A stretch of DNA of 64,000 nucleotides from contig DATLAN010000211.1 of NCBI GenBank assembly GCA_035527455.1, positions 1-64,000 of the forward strand, given 5' to 3'. This DNA comes from DATLAN01 sp035527455 (GTDB taxonomy: Bacteria > Planctomycetota > Planctomycetia > Pirellulales > Thermoguttaceae). A program made the translations under genes and the position numbers. This document shows, one piece after another, positions 16,860-25,724 of the stretch (position 1 is its first letter; each line of letters starts with the position of its first letter). Below the pieces are notes generated by a model. That model saw only the letters and a program-made list of their open reading frames with translations. It searched no databases and was not told where the DNA came from.

Positions 16860-18686
16860 TCACCCGTGTGTTTGCGTCAGTTGCGGGAAACAGGCCGCAC
16901 AAAGCTCCAGGTAGCGGCGCGAGACCTCCCTCCAATTGAGGACGAAGCCGTCGCACTGTCTGGCGGTGTCGCCCATCCGCTGCGCGTGTGCCGGGTCGCC
17001 CAGCACGCGGTCGATGGCCCACACCATCGAGCCGGGATTGTCGTACGTGACGATTCCGGTTTCCTCGTGTCGGACCAGATGGGCGGGGCCTCCGTGCGTG
17101 GTAATCACCGGCCGTCCTGCCCGGCGTGCCAGATTGACTACGGCGTCGTCGAATGGAACCCGGTACCGCGAAGGCAGCACAATCGCTTCGGCCGCGCGCA
17201 CCAGCCGCGTGACCGACGACGCCTCGACGTGCCCCAACAGCCGCACCACGCCGCCGAGACCGAGTTGGTGCGCCCGATGTTCCAATTCTCCGTAAAGGTC
17301 TCCCCCGCCGGCCAGCGCCACGCGCAGATTGGGCCAGCGTCCCAGAAGTGTAGGAACGGCCTCCAAGATCAGGTCGACGCCGGCCGCGTATTCCAACGGC
17401 CCCAGGAACAACAGCAAGCGGTCGAGCGGCCCGAAGCCGATTCCCATTTTCACTTCGCCCTCATCGAGCGGACACTCCCACTCGTTGGCCAACCGGCCCT
17501 CCATCGAAAAGGCGTGTACTCGCGATGCCTCCGCTCCCAATTCCGCCACCGCTTTCGCACGCAGCCAATCGGGCACCAAAATGCAGTCCATTTTGTCGGC
17601 GACTTCCCGTTCCGCCTTTTGAATTCTACGCGACAAGTCGTTGGGGGGAACGCCGTTGCAGCGCGTGCTCTCGATAGAACTCAGCGACAACACCGTCGGC
17701 ACGTCGCCGACCCGATATCCTCGCCCGGTCATCCAATCGTGCAGATGCACCAGATCGAAGGGCGCCAGATCGCGCAGACGCTTCGCCGCCGCCCCGCCGA
17801 AACCGTCGGCCACCTGCAGAGGCGTCCCGTCATGGCACACTTCGAGCGACTCGTATTGCACGCCCCCTGACTGTTCGCACACGCCGGACCCGTCGCAGTC
17901 GGCCACGAAAACGTGGACTTCGTGGCCCCGCTCGTACAATCCGGAAGCCAGTTCCGAAACGAACTTCCCGGGCGATCCTTCCCGATCGGAATCGGACGCC
18001 GGGAAAGCGAGCACGGCGATCCGCAACGGACGGCGCAGTCGCGGCGTCCGGCGTTCGATCAGGATCTTCTCCTGGTCCCACAGATTGCCGACCTCTTCCT
18101 TGTTTCCCCGCTCATCCACCAGCAACGCCGAATGGTCGTATCTGGACGACATGGCACCCGAGGCGAACGGGACGGCCCGGGAACGCGCCGCGGGCAGGAA
18201 CTCGCCGTTGCGCAGCAGGAAACCGACCTCCGCCAGTTGCCAGGACCCGCCGTGGGGCAAGTCGACGTACGTGTGCCCGCAGATCGCCGAAATCGCCTGG
18301 TCCTGGATGCGATGGGCGTTGAGGCCGTCGAACTCGATGTGCGAGACGTCGTAGAGCCGCAGGATCAACCGGCAATCTCGCCAGGCTTCGCCGCGTTGCC
18401 CCGCCGTGTGGTCGATCCATTCGGGTCGGATGCGCCAATGGGCGAATCCCCGGCAGGGCGACACCATGGCCAGCCCGACGTGGTTCTCCGTCGGGCCGTA
18501 TGCTTCGACCGCATTCCTTTCCGCCACCACCCAGGCACAATCTCGCAGGAAATCGACGTCCCAAGGGCCGACCCGTTCGGCCGCGTCGACTCGAACGTTG
18601 CTCTGGGGCGTGCTTTTCCGTTCGGTGTGCCGCGTAGGAGGTTCGGCCAGCGCAATGCCCATGCCGCCGTCTGCAACGTCCTTCAT
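16860..18686 (-). CDS. DUF4912-GT4 fusion protein
   Basis: 608 residues in two parts. Residues about 35-195 resemble DUF4912 (CRLILRLYDVSHIEF, SWQLAEVGFLLRNGEFLPAA, ARS). Residues about 220-605 form a GT4-type GT-B fold (LVHLHDWMTGRGY, LLLFLGPLEYAAGVDLI). The E-x7-E catalytic pair of GT4 is replaced (residues 510-518 read VPFDDAVVN), so the transferase half may be inactive. DUF4912 has no established function; its place beside glucan enzymes suggests carbohydrate binding. It starts 54 bases after the upstream GT4 gene ends. Confidence 0.8.
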   Translation of the reverse strand: MKDVADGGMGIALAEPPTRHTERKSTPQSNVRVDAAERVGPWDVDFLRDCAWVVAERNAVEAYGPTENHVGLAMVSPCRGFAHWRIRPEWIDHTAGQRGEAWRDCRLILRLYDVSHIEFDGLNAHRIQDQAISAICGHTYVDLPHGGSWQLAEVGFLLRNGEFLPAARSRAVPFASGAMSSRYDHSALLVDERGNKEEVGNLWDQEKILIERRTPRLRRPLRIAVLAFPASDSDREGSPGKFVSELASGLYERGHEVHVFVADCDGSGVCEQSGGVQYESLEVCHDGTPLQVADGFGGAAAKRLRDLAPFDLVHLHDWMTGRGYRVGDVPTVLSLSSIESTRCNGVPPNDLSRRIQKAEREVADKMDCILVPDWLRAKAVAELGAEASRVHAFSMEGRLANEWECPLDEGEVKMGIGFGPLDRLLLFLGPLEYAAGVDLILEAVPTLLGRWPNLRVALAGGGDLYGELEHRAHQLGLGGVVRLLGHVEASSVTRLVRAAEAIVLPSRYRVPFDDAVVNLARRAGRPVITTHGGPAHLVRHEETGIVTYDNPGSMVWAIDRVLGDPAHAQRMGDTARQCDGFVLNWREVSRRYLELCAACFPQLTQTHG

Positions 18687-18740
18687 GATTGGTGAACCCT
18701 CATCCAGGTTTGCTCTTGGAAGTCGTCTTGTCCAACGCGT

Positions 18741-19904
18741 TCAGAGGACGTTGCAGTAGACCTCCTCGGTCTGTTTCGCGATATTGTCCCAACTGAAAAC
18801 GGCGTCGACCGCGGCCCGGCCGTTGCGTCCCATCCAGCGGCGGTGGTCGTGACTGGCCAGCAGGGTTCCCAGTCCCCAAGCCACGGAATCGGCCGTGTCG
18901 TCCACCTGCACCCCGTTCACTTCGTGCCAGACGAATTCGGCCGGTCCGCCGCGCTTGGTGCAGACCACCGGCTTCTGCGCGCTCCAGCCTTCCAGGATGA
19001 CGATGCCGAACGGCTCGTTCCGGCTGGGAACGGCGACGACGTCGCACGCCTTGAACAGGTCCCATAACTCGCGGCCGCTCTTGACACCCAGCACGCGCAG
19101 CGCATGGGCCACGCCGAGTCGATGGGCGATGTTGCACACGTGATCTTTCATGTGCCCGTCGCCCGCGAATACGAACTTCGCGTTGGGGTAGTGACGCAAG
19201 ATCGAGGGCACGCTGTGGACGAGAATATCGGGCCCTTTCTGGACGACCATCCGGCCCACGAAGAGCACCATCGGGTCCAGCGGGCCGACGGCGTATCGCC
19301 GCTTGATTTCGCCCGGGTCGACCTCGTAGTCGAAGACGCGGGAATTCACGCCGTTGTAGATGGTCTCGATCTTTTCGTGCGGCACCTCGTACAACCAGCC
19401 GATTTCGTCTTTCATCCGGTGCGACACCGTGATCACCCGGTCGGCGCAGTAGGTGCCGTGCCGCTCGTGGTCCTGTACGCGTGGCGAATTGCCGCCGAAA
19501 AACGCGTTTCCGTTGCGTCCGTACTCGGTGGAATGGATCGTGAGAATCGCTTTCCGGCCGCGGCCTTCCTTGATCCAGACTGCGGCGTTCGAGGCCAGCC
19601 AGTCGTGCGCGTGTACGATATCGAACTGCCCCACGTGGTCTTCCACGGCGTAAAACCTGGCCACGAACGAACGGCACATATTGTTGATCTCGTCAACGAA
19701 ATTGGCGTTCAACTCGAAGCCGCAACGATGGTAGTGTACCCCGTGGATGCACTCGTAGTCCGACTGGTCGCTTCCTTGGCGGGTAAACACGTGGACCTCA
19801 TGTCCTCGGCGCTGAAGCGCGGCGCCCAATTCCGTCACGTGGACGGAGATCCCCCCCACCGGAATCGAGTGAATCGCTTCCCAAGAGAATAGTCCTATGC
19901 GCAT
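18741..19904 (-). CDS. GT4-family glycogen synthase-like glycosyltransferase
   Basis: 387 residues, a full GT-B enzyme. The N-terminus IGLFSWEAIHSIPVGGISVH resembles the glycine-rich acceptor loop of glycogen synthases, followed by DIVHAHDWLASN and VITVSHRMKDEIG. The C-terminal domain has VLFVGRMVVQKGPDIL and the catalytic pair Glu297/Glu305 in EPFGIVILE, all intact. It is the first gene of the alpha-glucan cluster and the only one of its three GT4s with a complete E-x7-E. The likely role is chain elongation from a nucleotide-glucose donor, with UDP-glucose favoured by the linked pyrophosphorylase; this donor choice is inference. An AGGGGAG lies about ten bases before the ATG. Confidence 0.87.
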   Translation of the reverse strand: MRIGLFSWEAIHSIPVGGISVHVTELGAALQRRGHEVHVFTRQGSDQSDYECIHGVHYHRCGFELNANFVDEINNMCRSFVARFYAVEDHVGQFDIVHAHDWLASNAAVWIKEGRGRKAILTIHSTEYGRNGNAFFGGNSPRVQDHERHGTYCADRVITVSHRMKDEIGWLYEVPHEKIETIYNGVNSRVFDYEVDPGEIKRRYAVGPLDPMVLFVGRMVVQKGPDILVHSVPSILRHYPNAKFVFAGDGHMKDHVCNIAHRLGVAHALRVLGVKSGRELWDLFKACDVVAVPSRNEPFGIVILEGWSAQKPVVCTKRGGPAEFVWHEVNGVQVDDTADSVAWGLGTLLASHDHRRWMGRNGRAAVDAVFSWDNIAKQTEEVYCNVL

Positions 19905-20596
19905 ACCGTGATCGCTCCCCTGTGCAATGTGGTTGTCGTGGTGGCCGTTCGGACGCCCATCTGCCCTCGCAGAATCGCGTCCGCACTCGCAACCGACAGA
20001 TGACGCCGACCTGTTGACGTCGCAATTATGTGCATGTGCCCCTGTTTATTGCCGCTCGCGCCCGTCCCCGTCTCGATAGTACTAAAACGCCGCTCGCTCC
20101 TCGATCGTGGTAAAGTGGGGGAGGTGTGCGCTTCCCGAGGCGCCTTGCGGTAATCAGTATCGGCGAGATTTTCTGCCGGCGCCACAAGCTCGGCAAACAT
20201 GACGGCCTTTTTGGATTGTGGCAGTTGGTCAAGGACGAACGGTTATGCCGATTCTGACAAATCTGATTCGCCGTGCCGTGCCCGACGCTCGGGTGAGTGC
20301 CCAGGATAACTGCCCGTGGGCGGAATGCCGCACCGATAGCACGGGCCGATCGGCGCACTCCCGCGGTCGGCCCACGGGTTTCCCGCGGTCGGCTCACGGG
20401 TTTCAGACGAGCGGCTCAACCGTGTCGGAGGCGAGCCACTTCTTGGTGTGGGTACCGATTGGCCTTACGGGTGTCCCTGGCGTCCTCGTCCGGTATGCGG
20501 TAAGATTTCCTGTCTGTGATCAGCGTAGCAGGCACTCTTCATAACCCGGCAGGAGGTGCCATTGCTCCATTTCGGGCCAGAGAGGTGAAAAAATCC
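19905..20596. other. 692-bp divergent intergenic region
   Basis: It separates the head of the alpha-glucan cluster (minus) from the aldolase gene (plus), so regulatory signals for both should lie here. I found no convincing -35/-10 pair. Small open frames lack ribosome binding sites and family resemblance. A two-copy 22-bp tandem repeat is at 20359-20402. Confidence 0.45.
20359..20402. repeat. Two tandem copies of a 22-bp unit
   Basis: TCCCGCGGTCGGCC(C/T)ACGGG-type units at 20359-20380 and 20381-20402 differ at one position. They lie about 195 bases upstream of the aldolase start; function unknown. Confidence 0.8.
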
Positions 20597-21580
20597 ATGA
20601 TCGTCACGACGAATGAACTGTTCGAGCAGGCTTACGGCAAGTACGCCGTAGGGGCCTACAACATCAACAATCTGGAACAGACGGTCGGCCTGTTCCGAGG
20701 GAACTTGGGCAAGTCGAAATCGAACGACGACCCGACCGATCCTGCCAAGAGCGCCCCGTTTATCCTCCAGATCTCCCGCGGTGCCCGGGACTATACCGAC
20801 AAGCGTTTCCTGGAAGCGATGATCCGCACCGCCGCCGAGGTATTTCCCGAGGCCATCTTCGCGGTTCACCTGGACCACGGCACCGAAGAGGCCTGCTACG
20901 ACTGCATCGACAGCGGGTTTTACAGCTCGGTGATGATCGACGCCTCGCACCACGAATTGGCCGAGAACATCGCTATCACCAAGAGGGTGGTCGATCTGGC
21001 CCATGAGAAGGGTATCGTGGTCGAGGCCGAACTGGGGCAACTCGGCGGAGTGGAGGAGGACATCGTGGGCAGTGTCCGGCTGACCGACCCGGCCGAAGCC
21101 GTCGAATTCGTCGAGAAAAGCGGCTGCGATTCCTTGGCCGTGGCCATCGGCACTTCGCACGGGGCGTACAAGTTCTCCGGTGCCCATAGCCTCCACATGG
21201 AGGTCCTCGAGAAGCTCCAGAAGGTCCTTCCAGAGGGCTTTCCGATGGTGATGCACGGCTCCAGCAGCGTGCCCAAGGAGTGGGTCGACCGGATCAACGC
21301 CGCCGGCGGCGAGTTGCCCGCTACCAGCGGCGTCTCCGAGGACCAGTATCTTCCGGCGGCCAAGCTGGGCGTGTGCAAGGTGAACATCGACACGGACGGC
21401 CGGCTCGTTTGGTGCGCGATTCACCGCGAATCGTTCCGCGATACGCCGGAGAACTTCGACCTCCGCCCGCCGGGAAAGATCTTCATGGCCGCCTACGCCG
21501 ACTACATCGCCCACAAGAACGGAAAGCTCGGTTCGGCCGGGCAGTTGAAGTCGGTCCGCGCATCGCTGGGCGGCAAGTAG
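20597..21580 (+). CDS. fba: Class II fructose-bisphosphate aldolase
   Basis: 327 residues. A zinc-dependent enzyme of glycolysis and gluconeogenesis that splits fructose 1,6-bisphosphate into DHAP and glyceraldehyde 3-phosphate. Visible landmarks are AVHLDHGTEE (zinc and catalytic region, about 93-102), VEAELGQLGGVEED, AIGTSHGAYKF, MHGSSSVP and VNIDTDGRL, all typical of class II-B aldolases. The frame is open upstream, but ATG 20597 follows GAGGTGA and begins the conserved MIVTTNELFEQAY. The gene is convergent with a lipoprotein gene 14 bases downstream and divergent from the alpha-glucan cluster. Confidence 0.95.
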   Translation: MIVTTNELFEQAYGKYAVGAYNINNLEQTVGLFRGNLGKSKSNDDPTDPAKSAPFILQISRGARDYTDKRFLEAMIRTAAEVFPEAIFAVHLDHGTEEACYDCIDSGFYSSVMIDASHHELAENIAITKRVVDLAHEKGIVVEAELGQLGGVEEDIVGSVRLTDPAEAVEFVEKSGCDSLAVAIGTSHGAYKFSGAHSLHMEVLEKLQKVLPEGFPMVMHGSSSVPKEWVDRINAAGGELPATSGVSEDQYLPAAKLGVCKVNIDTDGRLVWCAIHRESFRDTPENFDLRPPGKIFMAAYADYIAHKNGKLGSAGQLKSVRASLGGK

Positions 21581-21594
21581 ACGAACCACCCCGT

Positions 21595-22458
21595 TTACTC
21601 GCCCAACGGCAGGATCCGCGAGGGCGAGAAGAGCCCGTTGTGCTGCGTTTGTGCCAGCCGCACGACCAGCAGCTTTTGCTCCCGATGGTTGTCGCCCTCG
21701 GTGAAGAAATGGTGGCCGAGGCTGCCCACGCGGTCCGGCAGGCTGCCGACCACCAAGACGGAGCCGGGAGAAAGGGTGGCCGAGATCCCCAGATCCTCGA
21801 ACACCCGACGGTGCCGGCTCGCTTCCAGCCGCAGCATTTCCTGCTTGCCCACCCAGCGCTGCTGCATCTCGCCGTGGTGGATTTCGGGGGTCAGTTCCAC
21901 GCGGACTCGGCCGTCGTGTTGGGGAAAAGTCTCCACGGCCAAGATCCCTTGGGCCTTCGAGTAGGTTTGGCCGAAGAGTTGGCCCCCCTCGCACAACAGG
22001 ACCGGCAAGCGGTCGTAAACGCCCGAGACGACGATCTCGCCCCGCTGAGCGGCGCGGATTTGCAGGCGACGCGGCAGCAGGCGGGATTCCCCTTTCATGT
22101 CCCAAAGCGAGGCCCGAGACTCCCCTTCCGGGGTATTCGGCCGGTCTCTCAACTCGAGGAGCCTTGCGAGCGTGACGGGCAGTTGGCCGCCGACGATTCC
22201 GGTGCGGAATCCGTTCCGTGCCAGGCCTCGCCGTACTTCAGCCGGCAAATGCTGCTCGTCGACCTCTTCCCACAACTGCTCATTGGCCTCCGGATCGCCG
22301 AAAGGGAACCGGACGAAGAAGATTTCCAGCACGACGCTGTCGGGCGACATGCGAGGCGGAGTCAGGGGCGACTTGCCCACCAGCATGGGCTTGGAACACC
22401 CCGCCGCAAAGGGCAGGACCGCCAGAAAGAACGCAATTCGACGCGAAAATGACGGCAT
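21595..22458 (-). CDS. Conserved lipoprotein of unknown function
   Basis: 287 residues. The N-terminus RRIAFFLAVLPFAAGC is a lipoprotein signal with the lipobox FAAGC, so the mature protein should be lipid-anchored. The rest is a soluble domain with no motif I recognise (blocks such as VLEIFFVRFPFGDPEANEQLW and VLVVGSLPDRVGSLGHHFF). It resembles planctomycete-restricted exported proteins. The ATG at 22458 is chosen because it places the lipobox correctly; a longer frame exists. It ends 14 bases from the aldolase stop, with no room for separate terminators. Confidence 0.75.
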   Translation of the reverse strand: MPSFSRRIAFFLAVLPFAAGCSKPMLVGKSPLTPPRMSPDSVVLEIFFVRFPFGDPEANEQLWEEVDEQHLPAEVRRGLARNGFRTGIVGGQLPVTLARLLELRDRPNTPEGESRASLWDMKGESRLLPRRLQIRAAQRGEIVVSGVYDRLPVLLCEGGQLFGQTYSKAQGILAVETFPQHDGRVRVELTPEIHHGEMQQRWVGKQEMLRLEASRHRRVFEDLGISATLSPGSVLVVGSLPDRVGSLGHHFFTEGDNHREQKLLVVRLAQTQHNGLFSPSRILPLGE

Positions 22459-22510
22459 TGAAACAAACAAGGGGAACAGGGCAGGACATCCCGAATTCGA
22501 GTCGCACAGA

Positions 22511-23146
22511 CTAGTCGTACTCGGAAAGCATGTCAATGCAAGTTGCCGCTTGCGGCTTCGCAGCTTTCCATGCGCAACTTCGCACGCACAACACCATGGT
22601 CAGAGAGTTCCCCTGCAAAGCCGTGTCCTTCCGGCAAGCCTGCAAAATCTTTGCCGGCGTTGGCGGGTGGGGGCAGATGAGGGCGGCGAGCGTTTGCCGG
22701 TAGTTCCAGGGCATCCATCGCCCAGGGGTCGCGGCCAACTCGTCGGCATGCCGCTCAAGCTCCGTCAGGTAATCGAACGGATTGGCCCCGCAAAGCTCGC
22801 ACGTGTAGATCAAGCTCATGAAGACGTCGCCCACGTGGGCACCGTGGGTGGTCTTGAAGAACAAGGCGTTTTTGCGGTGGAGAATCGCCTTCTTCAGAAC
22901 ACGTTCGCAGATATTGTTGTCCGGCGGCGCCCCAGGCACGCGCAAAAACAGCGTCAGCTTCTCCCGGTGCTTGAGCATGTACGCGACGCCGGAGCCCAGC
23001 GACGAGTTGGGCTCCACGAGCCGATCCTCCAACTGCCGGGTGAGCCAGGCGTGAAGTTCCGCCATCGTCGGACCGCTCTCGGCCTGATGGAACTCCAGAC
23101 GTGTCTGCGGCGATAGATTCCGCTCGCGGCAACCGGCAAAGCGCAA
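22511..23146 (-). pseudogene. IS66-family transposase remnant (C-terminal part)
   Basis: The translated frame covers only the C-terminal third of an IS66 transposase: an EPNSSLGSGVAYMLKHREKL region, PPDNNICERVLKKAILHRKN (the end of the DDE domain), then the IS66 C-terminal helix SLIYTCELCGANPFDYLTEL. The N-terminal helix-turn-helix, zinc-finger and catalytic Asp residues are missing. Residues after about 150 run into repeat DNA and are probably not native. No companion orfA or orfB genes are present, so this is a decayed insertion. Confidence 0.85.
22578..22616. repeat. 39-bp direct repeat, left copy
   Basis: Exact 39-base match to 25672-25710 in the same orientation (begins CTTCGCACGCACAACACC, ends GAGTTCCCCTGC). 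The two copies flank the beta-helix protein gene. A GCCGCTTGCGGC palindrome lies 15-35 bases to the left of this copy. Confidence 0.9.
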
Positions 23147-23249
23147 GAAATAACCCTGCCGGCTTGCTTGCCGGCGGGGTGAACTCCGTTTGTTGACCGT
23201 CGCGCGGTTGAAGAATGGACCTGTGCCCCATTTTCTTCAGAGAGTGCGG

Positions 23250-25484
23250 CTAGGAAATATCCTGGACCATCTCACCAGGACCGTTTCCGCTTACTTTGTC
23301 TGCTTTCCTTTTGTCGCCGTCGCCGTCGAGGTTTGCAAAGAACAAGTCGAGCCCGCCGTCGCCGTCGAGGTCGTCCTTGTCGTCGTCATCGTGGACGTCC
23401 AACAGGCCGAGAACGGCGGTAACGCGATCCGCGTAGGAGTCGCCGGACGTCCACGCGCCGAGCACCTCGTCCAGCGCGTCGAGGTCCCCGTCCTGGTCGG
23501 TGAACCCTGCGACCAGGACGTCGTCTTCTTCCTTGCCGTCGACGCAATCCCGGCCCGTGCCGCCGATGAGCAGATCGCGGTCGCGGCCGCCCTGGAGATG
23601 ATCGTTGCCGGGGCCGCCGTCCAAGACGTTGTTTCCGCCCCCGCCGGAGAGATGGTCGTGGCCTTCGCCGCCGAAAAGAAACGCCTCGATCAGCACGTTC
23701 TTGTGGACCTTGAGGTGGTCGTCGCCGCCAAACCCGTAGATGATGATCCGGTCGACGGCGTCGGCTATCTGCGTGTGGAACTCGAAATCCTCCCTTCGGA
23801 CCTTGACATCGAGCAGGCCGATTGTCTCTTTGATGTCGATCAGATCCTTCTGCGAGGAGCCGACCACGATCAGGTCGGTTCCGCTTACGAAGACCGGCGC
23901 CGGCGAGCTGAAATCGACGTAGCCGGTCGTGGAGACGTCGGCGTCGTGGTCGACCACGTTTTCGACGTCCATGGTGCTCAAGCTGAAGAAGTTGTTCTGG
24001 GCCGTCACGTCCGGCGGGGCTCCTTGCGGTCCGCTGACCGTGTCGACGTTGAGATTCCTGATGGCCGCGCCGGAGTCGCCGTAGGCTCGCGACGTGTTGT
24101 TGTAGCTGGAGAAGTCGTTGCCGCCGCTGCTGATACCCAAGCCGGTGAAGTCGGTTCCCAAACCCGCTTGGCCGGCGTCGACCACGGCCCCATTTTGCAC
24201 GACCAGCCCTGCGCTGGAATTGCCGTTCAGGTCGTTGCCTTGAATCATCGCCGTGGCGTTGTCGATGAGGATACCAACGCCGTTGCCGTCGTTAATCGCG
24301 TTGTCGGCAATGGATACGCGCAGGGTGTCGATGACGTGTCGCGCGATTTCGACGCCCGTGGCGTTTCCCGTGATCGTGTTGTCGCTGATCGTGACGTCTT
24401 GACCCTTGATGTTGATACCGCTGTTGCTGTTGTTGGCCAGGGTGTTCCCGGTCACGTCGATGAAGGTCGTGTTGCCCCAGAAGTTGACGCCTTTGCGGTT
24501 TCCGCTGAAGGTATTGTCGGTGACGTCGATATCGGAGAGGTTGCTGCCGCCGACGCCGTTTCCGTTGACGAACCCGGTCGCCACGTTCCCGTCGATCAGG
24601 CCACCGGTCACGGCGGTCATGTAGACGGCAGACTCATCCCCGACTGCATTGGTCGTATCCAGCTCGAACGCGTTGTCGGAAATCGTGACGTTCGTCGCGG
24701 CGTTGGGTTGAACGGTGACGCCGCCCTTGCTTACGTTGAGCACGTTTTGATGTACGGTCAGCCCGTCTGCACCCTTGTAGAGCACACCGTACATTCCGTC
24801 GATGAAGTTGTTTTGCACGGTGATGTTGTCGTCCCAGGCCCGGATGACCGAGGTGTCGGCGGTGGTGTTGGTTTCATCGCCGTTGAGCGTAAAGCCGTCG
24901 ATGACCACGTCGGTTACGCCGTTGGGGATCTCAACCAGCACGTCCGGGTTCGGCGTAGGCAGGCCGGTCTCGGTGATGATGGACTCTTGGCTGGAGTCGG
25001 TTCGCGCGCCGGCCTGGGTCGGGTCGACGCCCGCTTGAGCGCCAAGAAGGTTCAGCGATTTGCCGATCGTGATCCGCTCGTTATAGGTCCCCGCCGCCAC
25101 GTTGACCGTGCCGGCGGCGGAAGTGTTTGCGATGGCGTCGTTGATGGTGTCCGAACCGGCCAGCGAGCCTGGCGAACCGCTGGGAAGACCGGTCGAGACC
25201 GTGCCGAAGCCGTCGGTGCCGTACGTGGCGGTCACCGTGCCCGGATTGATGGTGTCGTTGTTGTTGATGACCTGATCGCCGGCGGAAAGAATCCCGTCTC
25301 CATTGTCCGTCAAAAAATGCCAGTTGTCGTTCGCGTAGGTCATCAGGGACAACAGGCAACGATCTTCCAGCGATTCGAGCCGAAGGGCCCGCATCTTACG
25401 GCGAGAAGCCGGGGATTTCGTCCTACTCGGAATATGATAACGTCGAGCCGAGGTTTGCGCGCATAACGACTTGGGTAAGAACAT
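23250..25484 (-). CDS. Exported right-handed beta-helix protein with RTX-type calcium-binding repeats
   Basis: 744 residues. The N-terminus carries the planctomycete export motif LRLESLEDRCLLS (about 35-47). Residues about 90-500 form parallel beta-helix repeats (NosD-like units such as ISDNTITGNATGVEI). A C-terminal block of hemolysin-type glycine/aspartate repeats follows (GGEGHDHLSGGGGN, GGPGNDHLQGG, IGGTGRDCVDG), then an acidic end. The likely role is a large surface or secreted calcium-binding adhesin or polysaccharide-active protein. The start is ATG 25484 with AGGGG eight bases upstream. The gene is bracketed by 39-bp direct repeats and lies beside an IS66 remnant, suggesting movement. 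Confidence 0.85.
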   Translation of the reverse strand: MFLPKSLCAQTSARRYHIPSRTKSPASRRKMRALRLESLEDRCLLSLMTYANDNWHFLTDNGDGILSAGDQVINNNDTINPGTVTATYGTDGFGTVSTGLPSGSPGSLAGSDTINDAIANTSAAGTVNVAAGTYNERITIGKSLNLLGAQAGVDPTQAGARTDSSQESIITETGLPTPNPDVLVEIPNGVTDVVIDGFTLNGDETNTTADTSVIRAWDDNITVQNNFIDGMYGVLYKGADGLTVHQNVLNVSKGGVTVQPNAATNVTISDNAFELDTTNAVGDESAVYMTAVTGGLIDGNVATGFVNGNGVGGSNLSDIDVTDNTFSGNRKGVNFWGNTTFIDVTGNTLANNSNSGINIKGQDVTISDNTITGNATGVEIARHVIDTLRVSIADNAINDGNGVGILIDNATAMIQGNDLNGNSSAGLVVQNGAVVDAGQAGLGTDFTGLGISSGGNDFSSYNNTSRAYGDSGAAIRNLNVDTVSGPQGAPPDVTAQNNFFSLSTMDVENVVDHDADVSTTGYVDFSSPAPVFVSGTDLIVVGSSQKDLIDIKETIGLLDVKVRREDFEFHTQIADAVDRIIIYGFGGDDHLKVHKNVLIEAFLFGGEGHDHLSGGGGNNVLDGGPGNDHLQGGRDRDLLIGGTGRDCVDGKEEDDVLVAGFTDQDGDLDALDEVLGAWTSGDSYADRVTAVLGLLDVHDDDDKDDLDGDGGLDLFFANLDGDGDKRKADKVSGNGPGEMVQDIS

Positions 25485-25671
25485 GATTTGACCCCTGGTA
25501 TTCAAGGACTGAGTCTGTTTTCTGCTGACTCCATCATCATTCTTGCGCCGAACAGCACCCGTACAATGCGAGACGTGCTGTAACCATGGTGGCAATCTGG
25601 TGGAGCCCGGCTTTGTTCGGCGCTCCTGGAACTGATGGGCGGGACCCACTCTACGACGCACGAGCTAGCAG

Positions 25672-25710
25672 CTTCGCACGCACAACACCATGGTCAGAGA
25701 GTTCCCCTGC
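25672..25710. repeat. 39-bp direct repeat, right copy
   Basis: Exact copy of 22578-22616. It runs straight into a GCGAAGCCGCAAGCGGC palindrome (25709-25725) whose last base is also the first base of the neighbouring gene's stop triplet. Confidence 0.9.
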
Positions 25711-25724
25711 GAAGCCGCAAGCGG

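Noticed and set aside
19895..20200. Small gene overlapping the start of the first GT4
   Set aside because: 101-codon frame without a ribosome binding site; Thr-rich composition from the DNA and no homology. Kept as regulatory space.
22664..23231. Second frame of the IS66 region as an accessory IS gene
   Set aside because: It is an alternative-frame shadow of the transposase remnant and lacks IS66 orfB features.
23190..25466. A 758-codon open frame on the plus strand opposite the beta-helix gene
   Set aside because: It mirrors the repetitive minus-strand gene, has no ribosome binding site and no recognisable motif. The minus-strand frame has a start with AGGGG, an export motif and clear domains.
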